Shown here piece after piece: positions 8,677-17,296 of a stretch of 64,000 nucleotides of DNA. A model generated the notes under the pieces. It did no database searches and had not been told where the DNA came from. It was given only the letters and a program-made list of their open reading frames with translations. The position numbers and the translations under genes are program-made. Numbering within the stretch: the first letter of the stretch is position 1; the number at the start of each line of letters is the position of its first letter. Source of the DNA: Paenibacillus chitinolyticus NBRC 15660. Its GTDB lineage: Bacteria; Bacillota; Bacilli; Paenibacillales; NBRC-103111. The DNA lies in the NCBI RefSeq assembly GCF_000739915.1, contig NZ_BBJT01000003.1, forward strand, positions 248,001 to 312,000, written 5' to 3'.

Positions 8677-9120
8677 TTACTGACCCAGGTTCTGGATCTT
8701 CTCGGTAAGCTGCTTCATTTCGTTCACCTGCTGAATCACCGGGGACTGGAGAAGCGATTGATAATCGAGCACCTGGCTGTTAAGCTGCTCCAGATGTCCG
8801 TTAATCGTGCCCAGCATCGTTTCGTTATATCCGACGATCTGCTTATGCAGGTCTTCGGCAAAGCCCGGCGCGTCCAGGCCGTTAAAACTGGAAATATTCT
8901 CTCTCATCGCTTCCAGTTCTTTTTTCACTTTCTCTCCAGCCTGGGGATCGGTTGCGGCATCGCGGGCGGCGGCGGGCAGATTTTCGGCGAAAGCGGCCGC
9001 TTCCTGGAGATACGTTTTCGCTTCTTCCCCATAGTTCAAGGTACTGTTTACGCCTTCCAGAAGCGAACAGCCCGATAGCATCAAAACGGTCAAAACCGCA
9101 AGGACAAGTCTGATTTTCAT
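8677..9120 (-). CDS. DUF6376-like lipoprotein
   Basis: 147-residue predicted lipoprotein of unknown function. The signal sequence MKIRLVLAVLTVLMLSGC places the lipobox cysteine at residue 18. The rest is helical and hydrophilic, with the start SLLEGVNSTLNYGEEA and heptad-like leucine spacing typical of a small Firmicutes family I know as DUF6376. A single gene with its own terminator; no partner can be inferred. Confidence 0.75.
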   Translation of the reverse strand: MKIRLVLAVLTVLMLSGCSLLEGVNSTLNYGEEAKTYLQEAAAFAENLPAAARDAATDPQAGEKVKKELEAMRENISSFNGLDAPGFAEDLHKQIVGYNETMLGTINGHLEQLNSQVLDYQSLLQSPVIQQVNEMKQLTEKIQNLGQ

Positions 9121-9228
9121 GAATCGAAAGCCTCCTTTTGTTTCCGTTTATACGGTAATACCGTTTTGAGCGGGATTCGGTTTCACTATGCGGAGATTCT
9201 TACGTGCATGCCTTGATCTGTTTTAAAC

Positions 9229-9256
9229 AAAAAAAGAGCTGCACAACGCAGCTCTT
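9229..9256 (-). terminator. Intrinsic terminator of the ABC-amidohydrolase-Rieske operon
   Basis: AAGAGCTGC/GCAGCTCTT stem (9234-9242, 9248-9256) with a U run at 9229-9235 on the minus strand, about 140 bases past the Rieske gene stop. Confidence 0.85.
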
Positions 9257-9397
9257 GGTATATAGACGGCTGATTCCGGACATTCTTTCCATTCTTTTTG
9301 TCCGCCTCTTTAGCTCTGGCACGCCGCTTCGCACACGGGAGATGCCTTTCGGTATATCCCGTTCCGCGTTCTTCGTTGACACGACACGATGACTTCC

Positions 9398-9754
9398 CTA
9401 TTTTCCAAGCACAATGCCAATCCGGCCGTCCTTAATTTCCAGTTCGTATTTCTTGACCCGGGTCCGGTCGCTGAACAAGGACTTCCCGGTTTTGATATCG
9501 AATTCCCAGCCGTGCCAAGGGCAGCGCACAATTTCACCTTGGCGGCTGTAATCGTATTCGTAGACGTCCGACGGAAGATTCGTCCCGGAAACAAGCCCCG
9601 CGCACATCGGCGCCCCCTGGTGCGGGCAGTAATTGTGAAGCGCGTAAAATTCCCCGCCGATCCGGTAAATGCAAATTTCCCGCCCCTCCACCTCGACCAG
9701 GACACCCCCGCCTTCGGGAACGTCTGCCGCATCCAGCACATCGTGTACCGCCAT
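9398..9754 (-). CDS. Rieske [2Fe-2S] ferredoxin-like protein
   Basis: Small soluble electron carrier of 118 residues holding one Rieske cluster: CPH at 43-45 and CPWH at 78-81 supply the two Cys and two His ligands. The 32-residue distance between the two ligand pairs is longer than in minimal Rieske ferredoxins. ATG 9754 is chosen (GGAGGGG 9 bases upstream); an in-frame TTG at 9760 is too close to that site. It lies 18 bases after the amidohydrolase stop, so it is probably last in the operon and serves an oxygenase or reductase not encoded in this window, or a redox step linked to the amidohydrolase. Confidence 0.9.
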   Translation of the reverse strand: MAVHDVLDAADVPEGGGVLVEVEGREICIYRIGGEFYALHNYCPHQGAPMCAGLVSGTNLPSDVYEYDYSRQGEIVRCPWHGWEFDIKTGKSLFSDRTRVKKYELEIKDGRIGIVLGK

Positions 9755-9772
9755 AATCAAACGCCCCTCCGT

Positions 9773-10837
9773 TTACGTTAAGTTATAGAGCTTTTTCGCG
9801 TTCTCGTAAAAGATTTTGCGCCGGGCTTCCGGCTTCAGCTTGCGCAGAATCATATCCGGCGCATCGAAGTCCCAGTGCGGATAGTCGCTGGAATAGAGAA
9901 TCATGTTCTCCGCGTCGAACATGTTGAACAAGTCGACCAGATGCTGCGGATTGTCCGGCTCCTCGATCGGCTGCGTCGTCAGGAAGCAATGCTCCGCGAC
10001 GTATTGACTCGGCATCTTCGTCAACCACGGAACGGTGGAGCGGAGCGCCTTGTAGTTCTTGTCGAGCCGCCACATCAACGGCGGCAGCCAGGCGATGCCG
10101 CCCTCGACGAGCACAACCTTCAGGCGGGGGAACTTGGCGAATACCCCCTCGCATACGAGGCTGACCAAATGGGCCATGAACATTTGGGACAAGCACGTAT
10201 GCCACTCGATGTATCTCGCCGGATACCCGGCCGCCGTAGGCGCGGTCGAGCTGCCTCCTCCTTCGGCACCCGGATGGATGGCGACGGGCAGGCCGTGCCG
10301 CTCCGCCGCTTCGTAGATCGGGTGATAGAAGCGGTGCCCCAGCGGCCAGCGTGCGGCGCTGGAGATGATCACTTCGACGATGTCGGGATGATCCCCGACC
10401 CGGTCGATCTCTCTGGCGGCGAGCTGCGGGTCGAGCGTCGATACCGCCAGGGCGCCCTTGAACGCCTTATGCTTGCCGAGCCACTCGGCGATAAGGAAGT
10501 CGTTGTAGGCGGAGCAGATAGCCGCCGCGTAATCCGGGTCGTGCGTCGTCGAGATGTTGTAGACGACGCCCGTCAGGACGGCGTACTCGACGTTGTAGCC
10601 TTCGATAAGCTGCTTGATCATGAAGTCGGGATCGGAACCCGCTTTGTCTCCTCCCGGCGGAATCGAGTCCTTCTTCATCACGCCGATCGGCGAGTAATAA
10701 CCGGAGCCCGAGTAACCGATGCCCGTTGCCGCGACTCTGGATTTCCATGGCTCCGGCAAATACGGAATCAGGGCCGAGTCGTTCTGTTCGTTGTGAACGT
10801 CGGTATCGATGACTTTCAGCTTTTCCGCTGCTGCCAC
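9773..10837 (-). CDS. Amidohydrolase-family metalloenzyme (ACMSD/amidohydrolase-2 type)
   Basis: 354-residue TIM-barrel metal hydrolase/decarboxylase of the amidohydrolase-2 group. Metal-site motifs visible: VIDTDVHNEQ near the N-terminus, PVAIHPGAEGG, and the late aspartate in ILYSSDYPHWDFD. The family includes 2-amino-3-carboxymuconate-semialdehyde decarboxylase and aromatic-acid decarboxylases; the true substrate is not readable. Start: GTG at 10837 with AAGGAGG seven bases upstream; a TTG 45 bases earlier has no such site. Gene order (ABC importer, amidohydrolase, Rieske protein) suggests catabolism of an imported compound with an aromatic or carboxylate part. Confidence 0.85.
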   Translation of the reverse strand: MAAAEKLKVIDTDVHNEQNDSALIPYLPEPWKSRVAATGIGYSGSGYYSPIGVMKKDSIPPGGDKAGSDPDFMIKQLIEGYNVEYAVLTGVVYNISTTHDPDYAAAICSAYNDFLIAEWLGKHKAFKGALAVSTLDPQLAAREIDRVGDHPDIVEVIISSAARWPLGHRFYHPIYEAAERHGLPVAIHPGAEGGGSSTAPTAAGYPARYIEWHTCLSQMFMAHLVSLVCEGVFAKFPRLKVVLVEGGIAWLPPLMWRLDKNYKALRSTVPWLTKMPSQYVAEHCFLTTQPIEEPDNPQHLVDLFNMFDAENMILYSSDYPHWDFDAPDMILRKLKPEARRKIFYENAKKLYNLT

Positions 10838-10885
10838 AGCTTTCCCTCCTTCGTAGTGATGCTGTCCTTGTACTCGGCTCAAAGT

Positions 10886-12448
10886 CTATTTCTTGCCGTA
10901 CGTCCGGGTATAGGCCGTATTGTACATGTTCAGCAAATCGTCGGCTCCCATCTTCTTAACCTGATCCAGGAATTGCTGGTAAGTCGTATCGTTGATCGGT
11001 GTTTTTCCGATGACGAACTCCGTTAATTTCTGTTCCAGGAATTTGTTCAGGTTGTTCAGCTTCGATTTTTCCAGTTCCAGCTCTTCCTCCGTTTTTACGA
11101 TCTGTTTCGGGGACGGCACGATAAACGGCTCATACCGCTTGTTGATATCCTTGCTCTTGTCGCTCAGCCCTCGTTCCCAAACTTCACGCGATTTCGCATT
11201 GTCCAGGGTGATCAGGTCGTACCAGACGCCCCAGTCCTTGCGCAGCGTATTGAACGGAGAAGCGCCGAATTCTTTCATATAAACGGGCTTGCCGTTTTCC
11301 ATCGTGTAGGTTTTGCCCTCGATTCCGAGGGACAGGTAGTTCGAGCCTTCCTCGCTGACGAGATAATCCAGAAACTGGACCGCCCGGTCCTTGTCTTTGA
11401 CCTTTGCGGAAATCGCTCGCCCGACGGCTCCGATTACGGGACGGGAGAACTGGTAATTTTTGATACCCTCCGCGGCAAATTGCGGGATCGCATCGAGCTC
11501 GAAGGTGGAGGTGCCCGCTTTACGGCCTTTGTCCGTCAACGATTCCAGATCCGCTTTCCAGAAGTAGGTCACGAGCGACTTGCCTTTCAGAATGCGTTCC
11601 TCCCACTGGGCCTGGGTAAGCAGGGAGTACTCGGGATCGAGCAGCTTTTCGGTATACAGCTTATTCAGGAAAACGAGCGAGTCTTTGTAGCCTTTGTGAT
11701 ACGGGGCGAACGCATATTTATCGGTCGTCGGGTCGATGTTGAAGAAGCCCTGGATGCCCGTAAACGCCCGGCCGAACACCGTATACAGCCCTGTATCGCC
11801 CACAATCGCATTGGGAATGAGCGGATACGAGCTCGGTTCTTTTTCCTTATAGGACTTCAGGAACTGGTAAAATTCATCCAAGTTTGTCGGCGGCTTCAGC
11901 CCATACTTATCCATGAGATCTTTGCGGGTGTACCAGATGAAGTTAAAGCCTTTGCCCTCGGCGTCCCCTTCGATTACGGGCACCGTATAAATGCCGCCGT
12001 CGGCTCCGCTCGCGACCGCTTTCGCTTCCGGGTATTTCTCGTAGAACGCTTTCAGATTCGGCGCTTTGTCCAGGTAGTCCTTCAAGTTCAGAAACACTTT
12101 GTCGGGACCGTGCTCCCTGCCCTCCTGGGTGCTCACCTGGATAAAATCCGTGACGGAGTTCGTGGCGATCATGATCTGTCTTTTCTCGGTGAGTCCTTCC
12201 TGGCTGACAATCTGGAAATCGACGCTGACGCCTGTCTTTTTCTCGATTTCTTTGAAAATTTCCCAGTCCTGCCGCACTTTTCCCTCTACCCGGTCATACG
12301 CCAGCCATGAAAATTTAACGGGTTTCTTGGCGTCCGATCCTCCGCCATCCCCCGGTGAAGCCCCCTGATCCTTGCTGGAACATCCCGCCGCAACGACACC
12401 GGCAAGCAGAGCGACAGTCAATATCACGGCAAACGGTCTTTTTTTCAT
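10886..12448 (-). CDS. Extracellular solute-binding lipoprotein (LplA-like)
   Basis: 520-residue ligand-binding component of the adjacent ABC importer. Lipobox VAAGC puts the lipidated Cys at residue 23, followed by a Ser/Gly/Asp-rich linker and a family 1-type binding fold (KPVKFSWLAYDR, KKTGVSVDFQIV, YTRKDLMDKYGLKPPTNLDE). Length matches the large LplA/YtcQ oligosaccharide-binding proteins of Paenibacillus. Start ATG 12448 with GGGGAGG seven bases upstream, rather than TTG 12454. It is separated from the upstream permease by 261 bases holding an inverted repeat and a 9-base tandem repeat. Confidence 0.92.
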   Translation of the reverse strand: MKKRPFAVILTVALLAGVVAAGCSSKDQGASPGDGGGSDAKKPVKFSWLAYDRVEGKVRQDWEIFKEIEKKTGVSVDFQIVSQEGLTEKRQIMIATNSVTDFIQVSTQEGREHGPDKVFLNLKDYLDKAPNLKAFYEKYPEAKAVASGADGGIYTVPVIEGDAEGKGFNFIWYTRKDLMDKYGLKPPTNLDEFYQFLKSYKEKEPSSYPLIPNAIVGDTGLYTVFGRAFTGIQGFFNIDPTTDKYAFAPYHKGYKDSLVFLNKLYTEKLLDPEYSLLTQAQWEERILKGKSLVTYFWKADLESLTDKGRKAGTSTFELDAIPQFAAEGIKNYQFSRPVIGAVGRAISAKVKDKDRAVQFLDYLVSEEGSNYLSLGIEGKTYTMENGKPVYMKEFGASPFNTLRKDWGVWYDLITLDNAKSREVWERGLSDKSKDINKRYEPFIVPSPKQIVKTEEELELEKSKLNNLNKFLEQKLTEFVIGKTPINDTTYQQFLDQVKKMGADDLLNMYNTAYTRTYGKK

Positions 12449-12498
12449 TTCCAAACCTCCCCATAATGGTAGCTTCTGGTCTGCTGGCTAGCTTTACT

Positions 12499-12570
12499 GG
12501 TCACGCTGGTCCTTTTAGTCCTTTTAGTCCTACTAGTCCTGTTGGTTCTGTTGGTCTTGCTGGTCACGCT
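12499..12570. repeat. Eight tandem 9-bp units in the permease-binding protein spacer
   Basis: Units in order: GGTCACGCT, GGTCCTTTT, AGTCCTTTT, AGTCCTACT, AGTCCTGTT, GGTTCTGTT, GGTCTTGCT, GGTCACGCT (consensus RGTCCTNNT). The first and last units are identical. Read as plus-strand triplets it gives Gly/Ser-Pro-X-like steps reminiscent of collagen-type repeats, but no credible gene contains it. The rest of the spacer 12455-12709 holds no gene. Confidence 0.85.
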
Positions 12571-12669
12571 GCCCGTACCGGAAGCACGAGCGCTGCCGCA
12601 GTTGGCAGGGCGAACTGTACTCATGTTTTTTGCTGCTGCCCCGCGGATCGCAGACTTTACTCTATAGTC

Positions 12670-12691
12670 ATGAATTCCGACGGGAATTCAG
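12670..12691. other. Inverted repeat after the permease stop
   Basis: TGAATTCC and GGAATTCA form an 8-bp stem just downstream (minus strand) of the permease stop and upstream of the binding-protein gene. It lacks a U tract. It may adjust mRNA stability so that the binding protein is made in excess; this is inference. Confidence 0.45.
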
Positions 12692-12709
12692 AACTATCTC
12701 CATATCCGT

Positions 12710-13573
12710 CTAGCCTTTGATGCCGCCGATCATGCTGCCCTGAACGAAATATTTCTGGATAAACGGATACACGCACAAGATCGGAAGGGTGGCGATCATG
12801 ATCATGGCGTATTTGAGCGTCTCCAGGTGATTCAGATCTCCTTCGCCCTGAACGCTCGTTCCGGCGATAAGAATATTGCGCAGCATAATCTGCAAGGGAT
12901 ACATGCTCCTGTCATTCAGGTAAATCAGCGCGTCGAAGAAAGCGTTCCACTGATTAACCGCGGTGAACAGGCCGATCGTGGCCATAACGGGCATGGAAAG
13001 CGGCAGAACGATCCGCAGCAGCACCTGAAAAGAACTGCAGCCGTCGATTGTGGCGGCATCTTCCAGCTCCTCGGGCAGCGCTTCGAAAAACGTCCGCATG
13101 ATAAACAGGTACCACGTCGAAATCAGGGACGGCAGGACGATGGCCCAGACCGTATCGAGCATGCCGAGCTTTTGAACGACCAGGAAGGTCGGAATCATCC
13201 CCCCGCTGAACAGCAGCGTAAACGCGGCCAGGAGCAGAATGGTCCTGCGGCCCGGAAGCCATTTTTTCGATAAAGGATAAGCCATCGCCGCCGTCACAAT
13301 CAGGGTAAGCGCCACATGAAGAACGGTGTAACGGATCGTATTCCAGTAGCTGATCCACAGATCGGGATTGGTAACGAGCCGTTCGTAGGCGACCAGCGTG
13401 ACCTGCTTCGGAAAAAGCAGCACCTCTCCGCTTGCCACCAGGGCGTTATTCGAAATCGACGCCGAAAACACGTACACCATCGGGTAAATCATAACGACGA
13501 CGAGCAGCAGCATCAGAATGATGTTGAGTGTGTCAAACACTCTGGAGCCCAGGCTGGTTTTGATTTTCATCAC
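12710..13573 (-). CDS. Carbohydrate ABC transporter permease (LplC/YtcP-like)
   Basis: 287-residue inner-membrane permease with about six hydrophobic segments (first IILMLLLVVVMIYPMVYVFS) and the cytoplasmic EAA loop EELEDAATIDGCSSFQVLLR that contacts the ATPase. It lies 10 bases after the partner permease gene. No ATPase is encoded in the operon, which is usual for this class: such importers share an MsmX-type ATPase encoded elsewhere. Confidence 0.92.
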   Translation of the reverse strand: MMKIKTSLGSRVFDTLNIILMLLLVVVMIYPMVYVFSASISNNALVASGEVLLFPKQVTLVAYERLVTNPDLWISYWNTIRYTVLHVALTLIVTAAMAYPLSKKWLPGRRTILLLAAFTLLFSGGMIPTFLVVQKLGMLDTVWAIVLPSLISTWYLFIMRTFFEALPEELEDAATIDGCSSFQVLLRIVLPLSMPVMATIGLFTAVNQWNAFFDALIYLNDRSMYPLQIMLRNILIAGTSVQGEGDLNHLETLKYAMIMIATLPILCVYPFIQKYFVQGSMIGGIKG

Positions 13574-13583
13574 GGTCCTCCTC

Positions 13584-14504
13584 CTACCACAGACTCGTTT
13601 CGGAATATTTGCGGACGATCCGGTTGGCCGTTACGACCAGGATAAGCCCGATGATGGACTGGAATAGGCCGACAGCCGTCGCGAAGCTGAAATCGGAATC
13701 GAGAATACCCCGCCGGTACACGAAGGTGTTGATGACATCCGATGTTTCATAGTTCATCGAGTTGTAGAGAAGCAAAATTTTCTGGAAGCCCGTCTCCATA
13801 AAGTGACCGAGCGTCAGGACGAACAGAACGATCATGACCGGCAGCATGCCGACGAGCGTAATATGGCGAATCTGCTGGAACCGGTTCGCTCCGTCCATTT
13901 TGGCCGCTTCGTACAGCGTGGGATCGATGCCGGCGATGGACGCCAGGTACAGAATCGTTCCCCAGCCGATCTTCTGCCAAATTTCGGAGCTTACGTAAAT
14001 TGTCCGGAACCACTCGGGGATGCCCAGGAACATGACGGGTTCCGCTCCGAATACCTTCACGAGAAAGTGGTTGACGACCCCGGTCGTCGGAGACAGAAAC
14101 GTCACGAGAATGCCCGCGATCACTACCGTGGAGAGGAAGTGAGGCATATAGCTGACGCTCTGGACAAATCCCTTGAACCATTTGTTCCGCAGCTCGTGGA
14201 ACAAAATGGCCAGCACGATCGGAGCCGGGAAATGGAACAGCAGATCGTACACGTTGAGCATGACCGTGTTGCGTATCAGCTTCCAGGAATCCGGCGTGAC
14301 GTAGAAGAATTCGATAAAATGCTTCAGCCCTACGAATTTGCTTTCGAGAATGCCCCGGCCGATGGAAAAATCCTGGAAAGCGATGATGATGCCATACATG
14401 GGCACGTACTTGAAAATGATATAGTACAAGATCCCCGGAAGCATCAGCAGGTAGAGCGCTTTGTGTTTTCTGACGAGATACCAGAAGCGGGCACTCTTCG
14501 TCAT
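13584..14504 (-). CDS. Sugar ABC transporter permease (LplB-like)
   Basis: 306 residues, first gene of the importer operon. Starts MTKSARFWYLVRKHKALYLLMLPG, typical of LplB proteins, with six or so membrane segments and the EAA loop DPTLYEAAKMDGANRFQQIR. ATG 14504 follows a GGAGG-type site; a perfect cre box lies 19-33 bases upstream, so the operon should be repressed by CcpA when preferred sugars are present. Confidence 0.92.
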   Translation of the reverse strand: MTKSARFWYLVRKHKALYLLMLPGILYYIIFKYVPMYGIIIAFQDFSIGRGILESKFVGLKHFIEFFYVTPDSWKLIRNTVMLNVYDLLFHFPAPIVLAILFHELRNKWFKGFVQSVSYMPHFLSTVVIAGILVTFLSPTTGVVNHFLVKVFGAEPVMFLGIPEWFRTIYVSSEIWQKIGWGTILYLASIAGIDPTLYEAAKMDGANRFQQIRHITLVGMLPVMIVLFVLTLGHFMETGFQKILLLYNSMNYETSDVINTFVYRRGILDSDFSFATAVGLFQSIIGLILVVTANRIVRKYSETSLW

Positions 14505-14522
14505 GGCCTCTTCCTCCTTTCA

Positions 14523-14537
14523 AGTAAGCGCTTGCAA
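14523..14537 (-). promoter_or_regulatory. cre box (CcpA operator) upstream of the importer operon
   Basis: Minus strand TTGCAAGCGCTTACT fits WTGNAANCGNWNNCW at every defined position and lies directly before the first permease gene. Confidence 0.75.
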
Positions 14538-14650
14538 AGTGGTGATGGCCTAACTATAAAGAACCCGCTCTTTCCGGTAAAGCGTACATATTTTGGCCCG
14601 GGTACCGTTTCCTCTCTGCCTTGAGAACCGTGGCTTTCCGGGTATGTTCA

Positions 14651-14683
14651 GGAAAAAAAAGAGACTCCGGAAAATTAGGAGTC
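14651..14683 (-). terminator. Intrinsic terminator of the YesN-like regulator gene
   Basis: GACTCC/GGAGTC stem (14663-14668, 14678-14683) with a U run at 14653-14660 on the minus strand; starts 10 bases after the regulator stop. Confidence 0.88.
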
Positions 14684-14692
14684 CGGCCGCAT

Positions 14693-16978
14693 TCACTGAT
14701 GAATCGTCCGGTATTTCGCGGGGGTAATGCCTTCGTATTTCCGGAACATCCGGATAAACGAATTCCTTCCCCAGTAACCGACTTTTTCGGCGATATCGTC
14801 CATTTTCAAATCCGTTTGAAGAAGCAGTTCTTTTGCTTTGACCAGCCGGTATTTGGCGATGTACTCCACGTATTTCTCCCCGACTTCTTCCTTGAAGGTC
14901 CGGCTGAAATGACCCACGGACATATTCATGGAATTCGCAAACTGTTCGATCGACAGCTCTTCATCGTAATGCTCATGAATATACGCCAGGATGTCGGTAA
15001 ATTTGCCGGCCCGCTCATCCCCCTTGGCAGGCTGGAAAAGCAGCTCGTGAAACTCCCGGAAGCAGCGCTTCACTTCCTCCAGCGTCATGCAGGCGTTGAC
15101 CTTATCGAACAGCCCCGCATAAAAAGGCACGTTGAAATCTTTGCGTTCGGTTTCCACCGCCCGCACCCATGTATTTAAAATGTCCGTGCACAAATATTTG
15201 ATCTGAACGGCCGTGGCGTTTTTGCGTACGGCTTCTTCCACCATTTCGTATGCCGATTGGAGCAGCTTGTCGTAGTCGCGCGTTTTGCAGCGGTTCAGAA
15301 TGCGCCCCACCTCCTGCACGCTCAGGAATGTATCGCACTGGGTCGAGTCCAGCGCGCTCTGCCCGCTGCAAATTTCGACGTTGGCGTTCAGTCCGCGGCG
15401 CTGCAAAACCGACACGGCCTGCTCGTAGGACAAGTGAAGCTCCTCAATGCCGTATACCGTCCTGCCAATGCCAATCGTCGCTTTAAAATAGCTGCCGTAC
15501 AGCTGCAGAGCCGCCCGGATCAGGTTCGCCTCCTCCTCCGGGCTCCGGCTGAGGAATGGATCCTTTTGAATAACGCAGACGAGCAAGTCAGACTTGATTC
15601 CGCACAGCCAAATCGTCGAGGGCACGAGCTGGAGAATGCGCTCTTTCAGCTCCGCCATCAGGAACGATTTGGACGTCTCCGAAAGCCGGCCGTACACGTC
15701 CGGATCGTAATGCAGCGCTATGCCGAGCACGGTCCGCGCCGCTTTTTTCGTATAAGTAAAACCGATTTCCCCGGCGTACGTCTCGATGGAGAGGGCGTCC
15801 CTGTATTCACCCAGCAAAATTTTGGTCACAAAATGCTCCTGCACGATCGGAAACATGCCCGTCACCCGCTGGTTAAGCTGTTTGTTTTCCGAAATGATCA
15901 GCTGCGAAAACCGTTTGATCACATCGTAATCGTTCCCGTCGCTTCGCATTTGCAGCACCTGGGCAGAACGGTGCGATTTGAGGCCCTCTTTGATCTCCAG
16001 GATGGGCCGGTACATGCGGCGGCTCAAATAATACGAGACGAAACTCCCCACCACAATGAAAAAGGCAAGAAAAATCCAACTGATAAGCCGCGTAAGATGG
16101 GCAGGTTTCATGAGCGTAGGCAAATCGACAAGGCTCAAATAATAGGACGTGTCATCAAAACCCGATTTGACCAGCGAAATCGCTTTGTCATTCGTAATCA
16201 GAAATTTGGACTCGCCCGAGTCGGCCGCCAGCGGCGACGGAATCCGGCTGATACCGTCCGACACAACCCCGTTCGAGCTGATGATTTCTCCCCGGCTGCC
16301 CACAATCGCGGTACCGGCCACCCAGTTTTCCCGTATGTTGATCAGCCGCTGCAATTTATCCCTGCTCACGTCCACCACCAGATACACTTCGGGAACATTT
16401 GTATTAAACGGGTAGCTCATCAGGGCGGACAAGGCCGAGCCATCCGGCTTCGGTTCCGTAAATTCCATCATTTTTTTGTTTGTAAACTTGGCCAGGTATG
16501 CCGCCTTCTCCTCCGCCCCCATCGGATAGCGGAAATCGAAATAGTACGACTTATCGGTATACGTATCCACATCAATGACAAGATCATGATGAGCGAACAC
16601 CAGATACGCTTTCGTCACCAGCTCATCCGATTGCAGCTTAATCAGCTGCTCCCGCAGAGCGTGGATCAGCTCCATACGCTGGGTGTTCTCGCCGGACAAA
16701 TCGCCGGCTTCTTTAAGCAGGCTGCGGATATTGGAGGTGCTAAGCATGTTAATCATATTCGTTTTCAGGGAATTAAAAGCGGTATCCGTCTGTTCGGAAA
16801 AACGGCTCATAATGACGCGGTTTAATTTCTGCGCGTCCTTCTCGATCAGGGAAACGACGAGGAAATGGGCCAACGTGCAGGCGACGATAACGGGAATCAG
16901 AATGACGACGAAATAGTTGGCGAAATGACGCCAGAACAAGGCGATACGGAAAGAACGCGGTCTCGGAATCGGAATCAT
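14693..16978 (-). CDS. Membrane-anchored AraC-family regulator (YesN-like, cache-type sensor)
   Basis: 761 residues. An N-terminal membrane segment (YFVVILIPVIVACTLAHFLV, about 22-41) leads to an extracytoplasmic cache-like sensor of roughly 250 residues. A second membrane segment follows (LISWIFLAFFIVVGSFVSYY, near 300), then a linker and a C-terminal AraC DNA-binding domain (SIEQFANSMNMSVGHFSRTF, MDDIAEKVGYWGRNSFIRMF). This one-component membrane sensor is typical of Paenibacillus and usually controls a neighbouring Lpl-type importer, here the operon immediately downstream on the same strand. RBS AAGGTGG precedes ATG 16978. A perfect cre box lies about 140 bases upstream. Confidence 0.9.
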   Translation of the reverse strand: MIPIPRPRSFRIALFWRHFANYFVVILIPVIVACTLAHFLVVSLIEKDAQKLNRVIMSRFSEQTDTAFNSLKTNMINMLSTSNIRSLLKEAGDLSGENTQRMELIHALREQLIKLQSDELVTKAYLVFAHHDLVIDVDTYTDKSYYFDFRYPMGAEEKAAYLAKFTNKKMMEFTEPKPDGSALSALMSYPFNTNVPEVYLVVDVSRDKLQRLINIRENWVAGTAIVGSRGEIISSNGVVSDGISRIPSPLAADSGESKFLITNDKAISLVKSGFDDTSYYLSLVDLPTLMKPAHLTRLISWIFLAFFIVVGSFVSYYLSRRMYRPILEIKEGLKSHRSAQVLQMRSDGNDYDVIKRFSQLIISENKQLNQRVTGMFPIVQEHFVTKILLGEYRDALSIETYAGEIGFTYTKKAARTVLGIALHYDPDVYGRLSETSKSFLMAELKERILQLVPSTIWLCGIKSDLLVCVIQKDPFLSRSPEEEANLIRAALQLYGSYFKATIGIGRTVYGIEELHLSYEQAVSVLQRRGLNANVEICSGQSALDSTQCDTFLSVQEVGRILNRCKTRDYDKLLQSAYEMVEEAVRKNATAVQIKYLCTDILNTWVRAVETERKDFNVPFYAGLFDKVNACMTLEEVKRCFREFHELLFQPAKGDERAGKFTDILAYIHEHYDEELSIEQFANSMNMSVGHFSRTFKEEVGEKYVEYIAKYRLVKAKELLLQTDLKMDDIAEKVGYWGRNSFIRMFRKYEGITPAKYRTIHQ

Positions 16979-17115
16979 AGTCTGCCTACCACCTTTTCAC
17001 GGAAGGTTGAAAGAAAGGAATACAGGAGAGAAAACGGGGACAAGAAAGCACGGGGGACGAAAACCCGCATCACCGGAAACGGTCAGATAAAGGTACGGCA
17101 TCCCGGCAAGATTGA

Positions 17116-17130
17116 ATGAAAGCGTTCTCA
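17116..17130 (+). promoter_or_regulatory. cre box upstream of the YesN-like regulator
   Basis: ATGAAAGCGTTCTCA matches WTGNAANCGNWNNCW at every defined position. The rest of 16979-17216 is A+T-rich upstream region without a gene. Confidence 0.7.
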
Positions 17131-17216
17131 CAATTCCCTTTAGTTGTATTATAGTGGGGGTGAAATAATAATTCTACAATTTTGTGAATTTTGAAATATT
17201 ATTTTTTGTGCAACCT

Positions 17217-17255
17217 GAAAAAACCTATTTCCTCCGGGGGAAATAGGTTTTTATG
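17217..17255. terminator. Terminator after the acetyltransferase gene (possibly bidirectional)
   Basis: A 12-bp perfect stem AAACCTATTTCC/GGAAATAGGTTT (17221-17232, 17239-17250) with an A run on its left and a T run on its right, so it can work in either direction. It serves the minus-strand gene ending at 17297. Confidence 0.88.
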
Positions 17256-17296
17256 CGTACCGTCAGGCTATTCGTTTTGCTGCTGCGACAGACATG

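Noticed and set aside
12499-12570. CRISPR array
   Set aside because: Units are 9 bp and contiguous with no spacers; no cas genes in the window.
12355-12720. Plus-strand 121-codon frame containing the 9-bp repeat (collagen-like reading)
   Set aside because: It overlaps the start of the binding-protein gene antisense, has no ribosome binding site, and the repeat explains the open frame.
15257-16825. 522-codon plus-strand frame
   Set aside because: Mirror of the YesN-like regulator; Arg/His/Gln-rich composition typical of an antisense frame.
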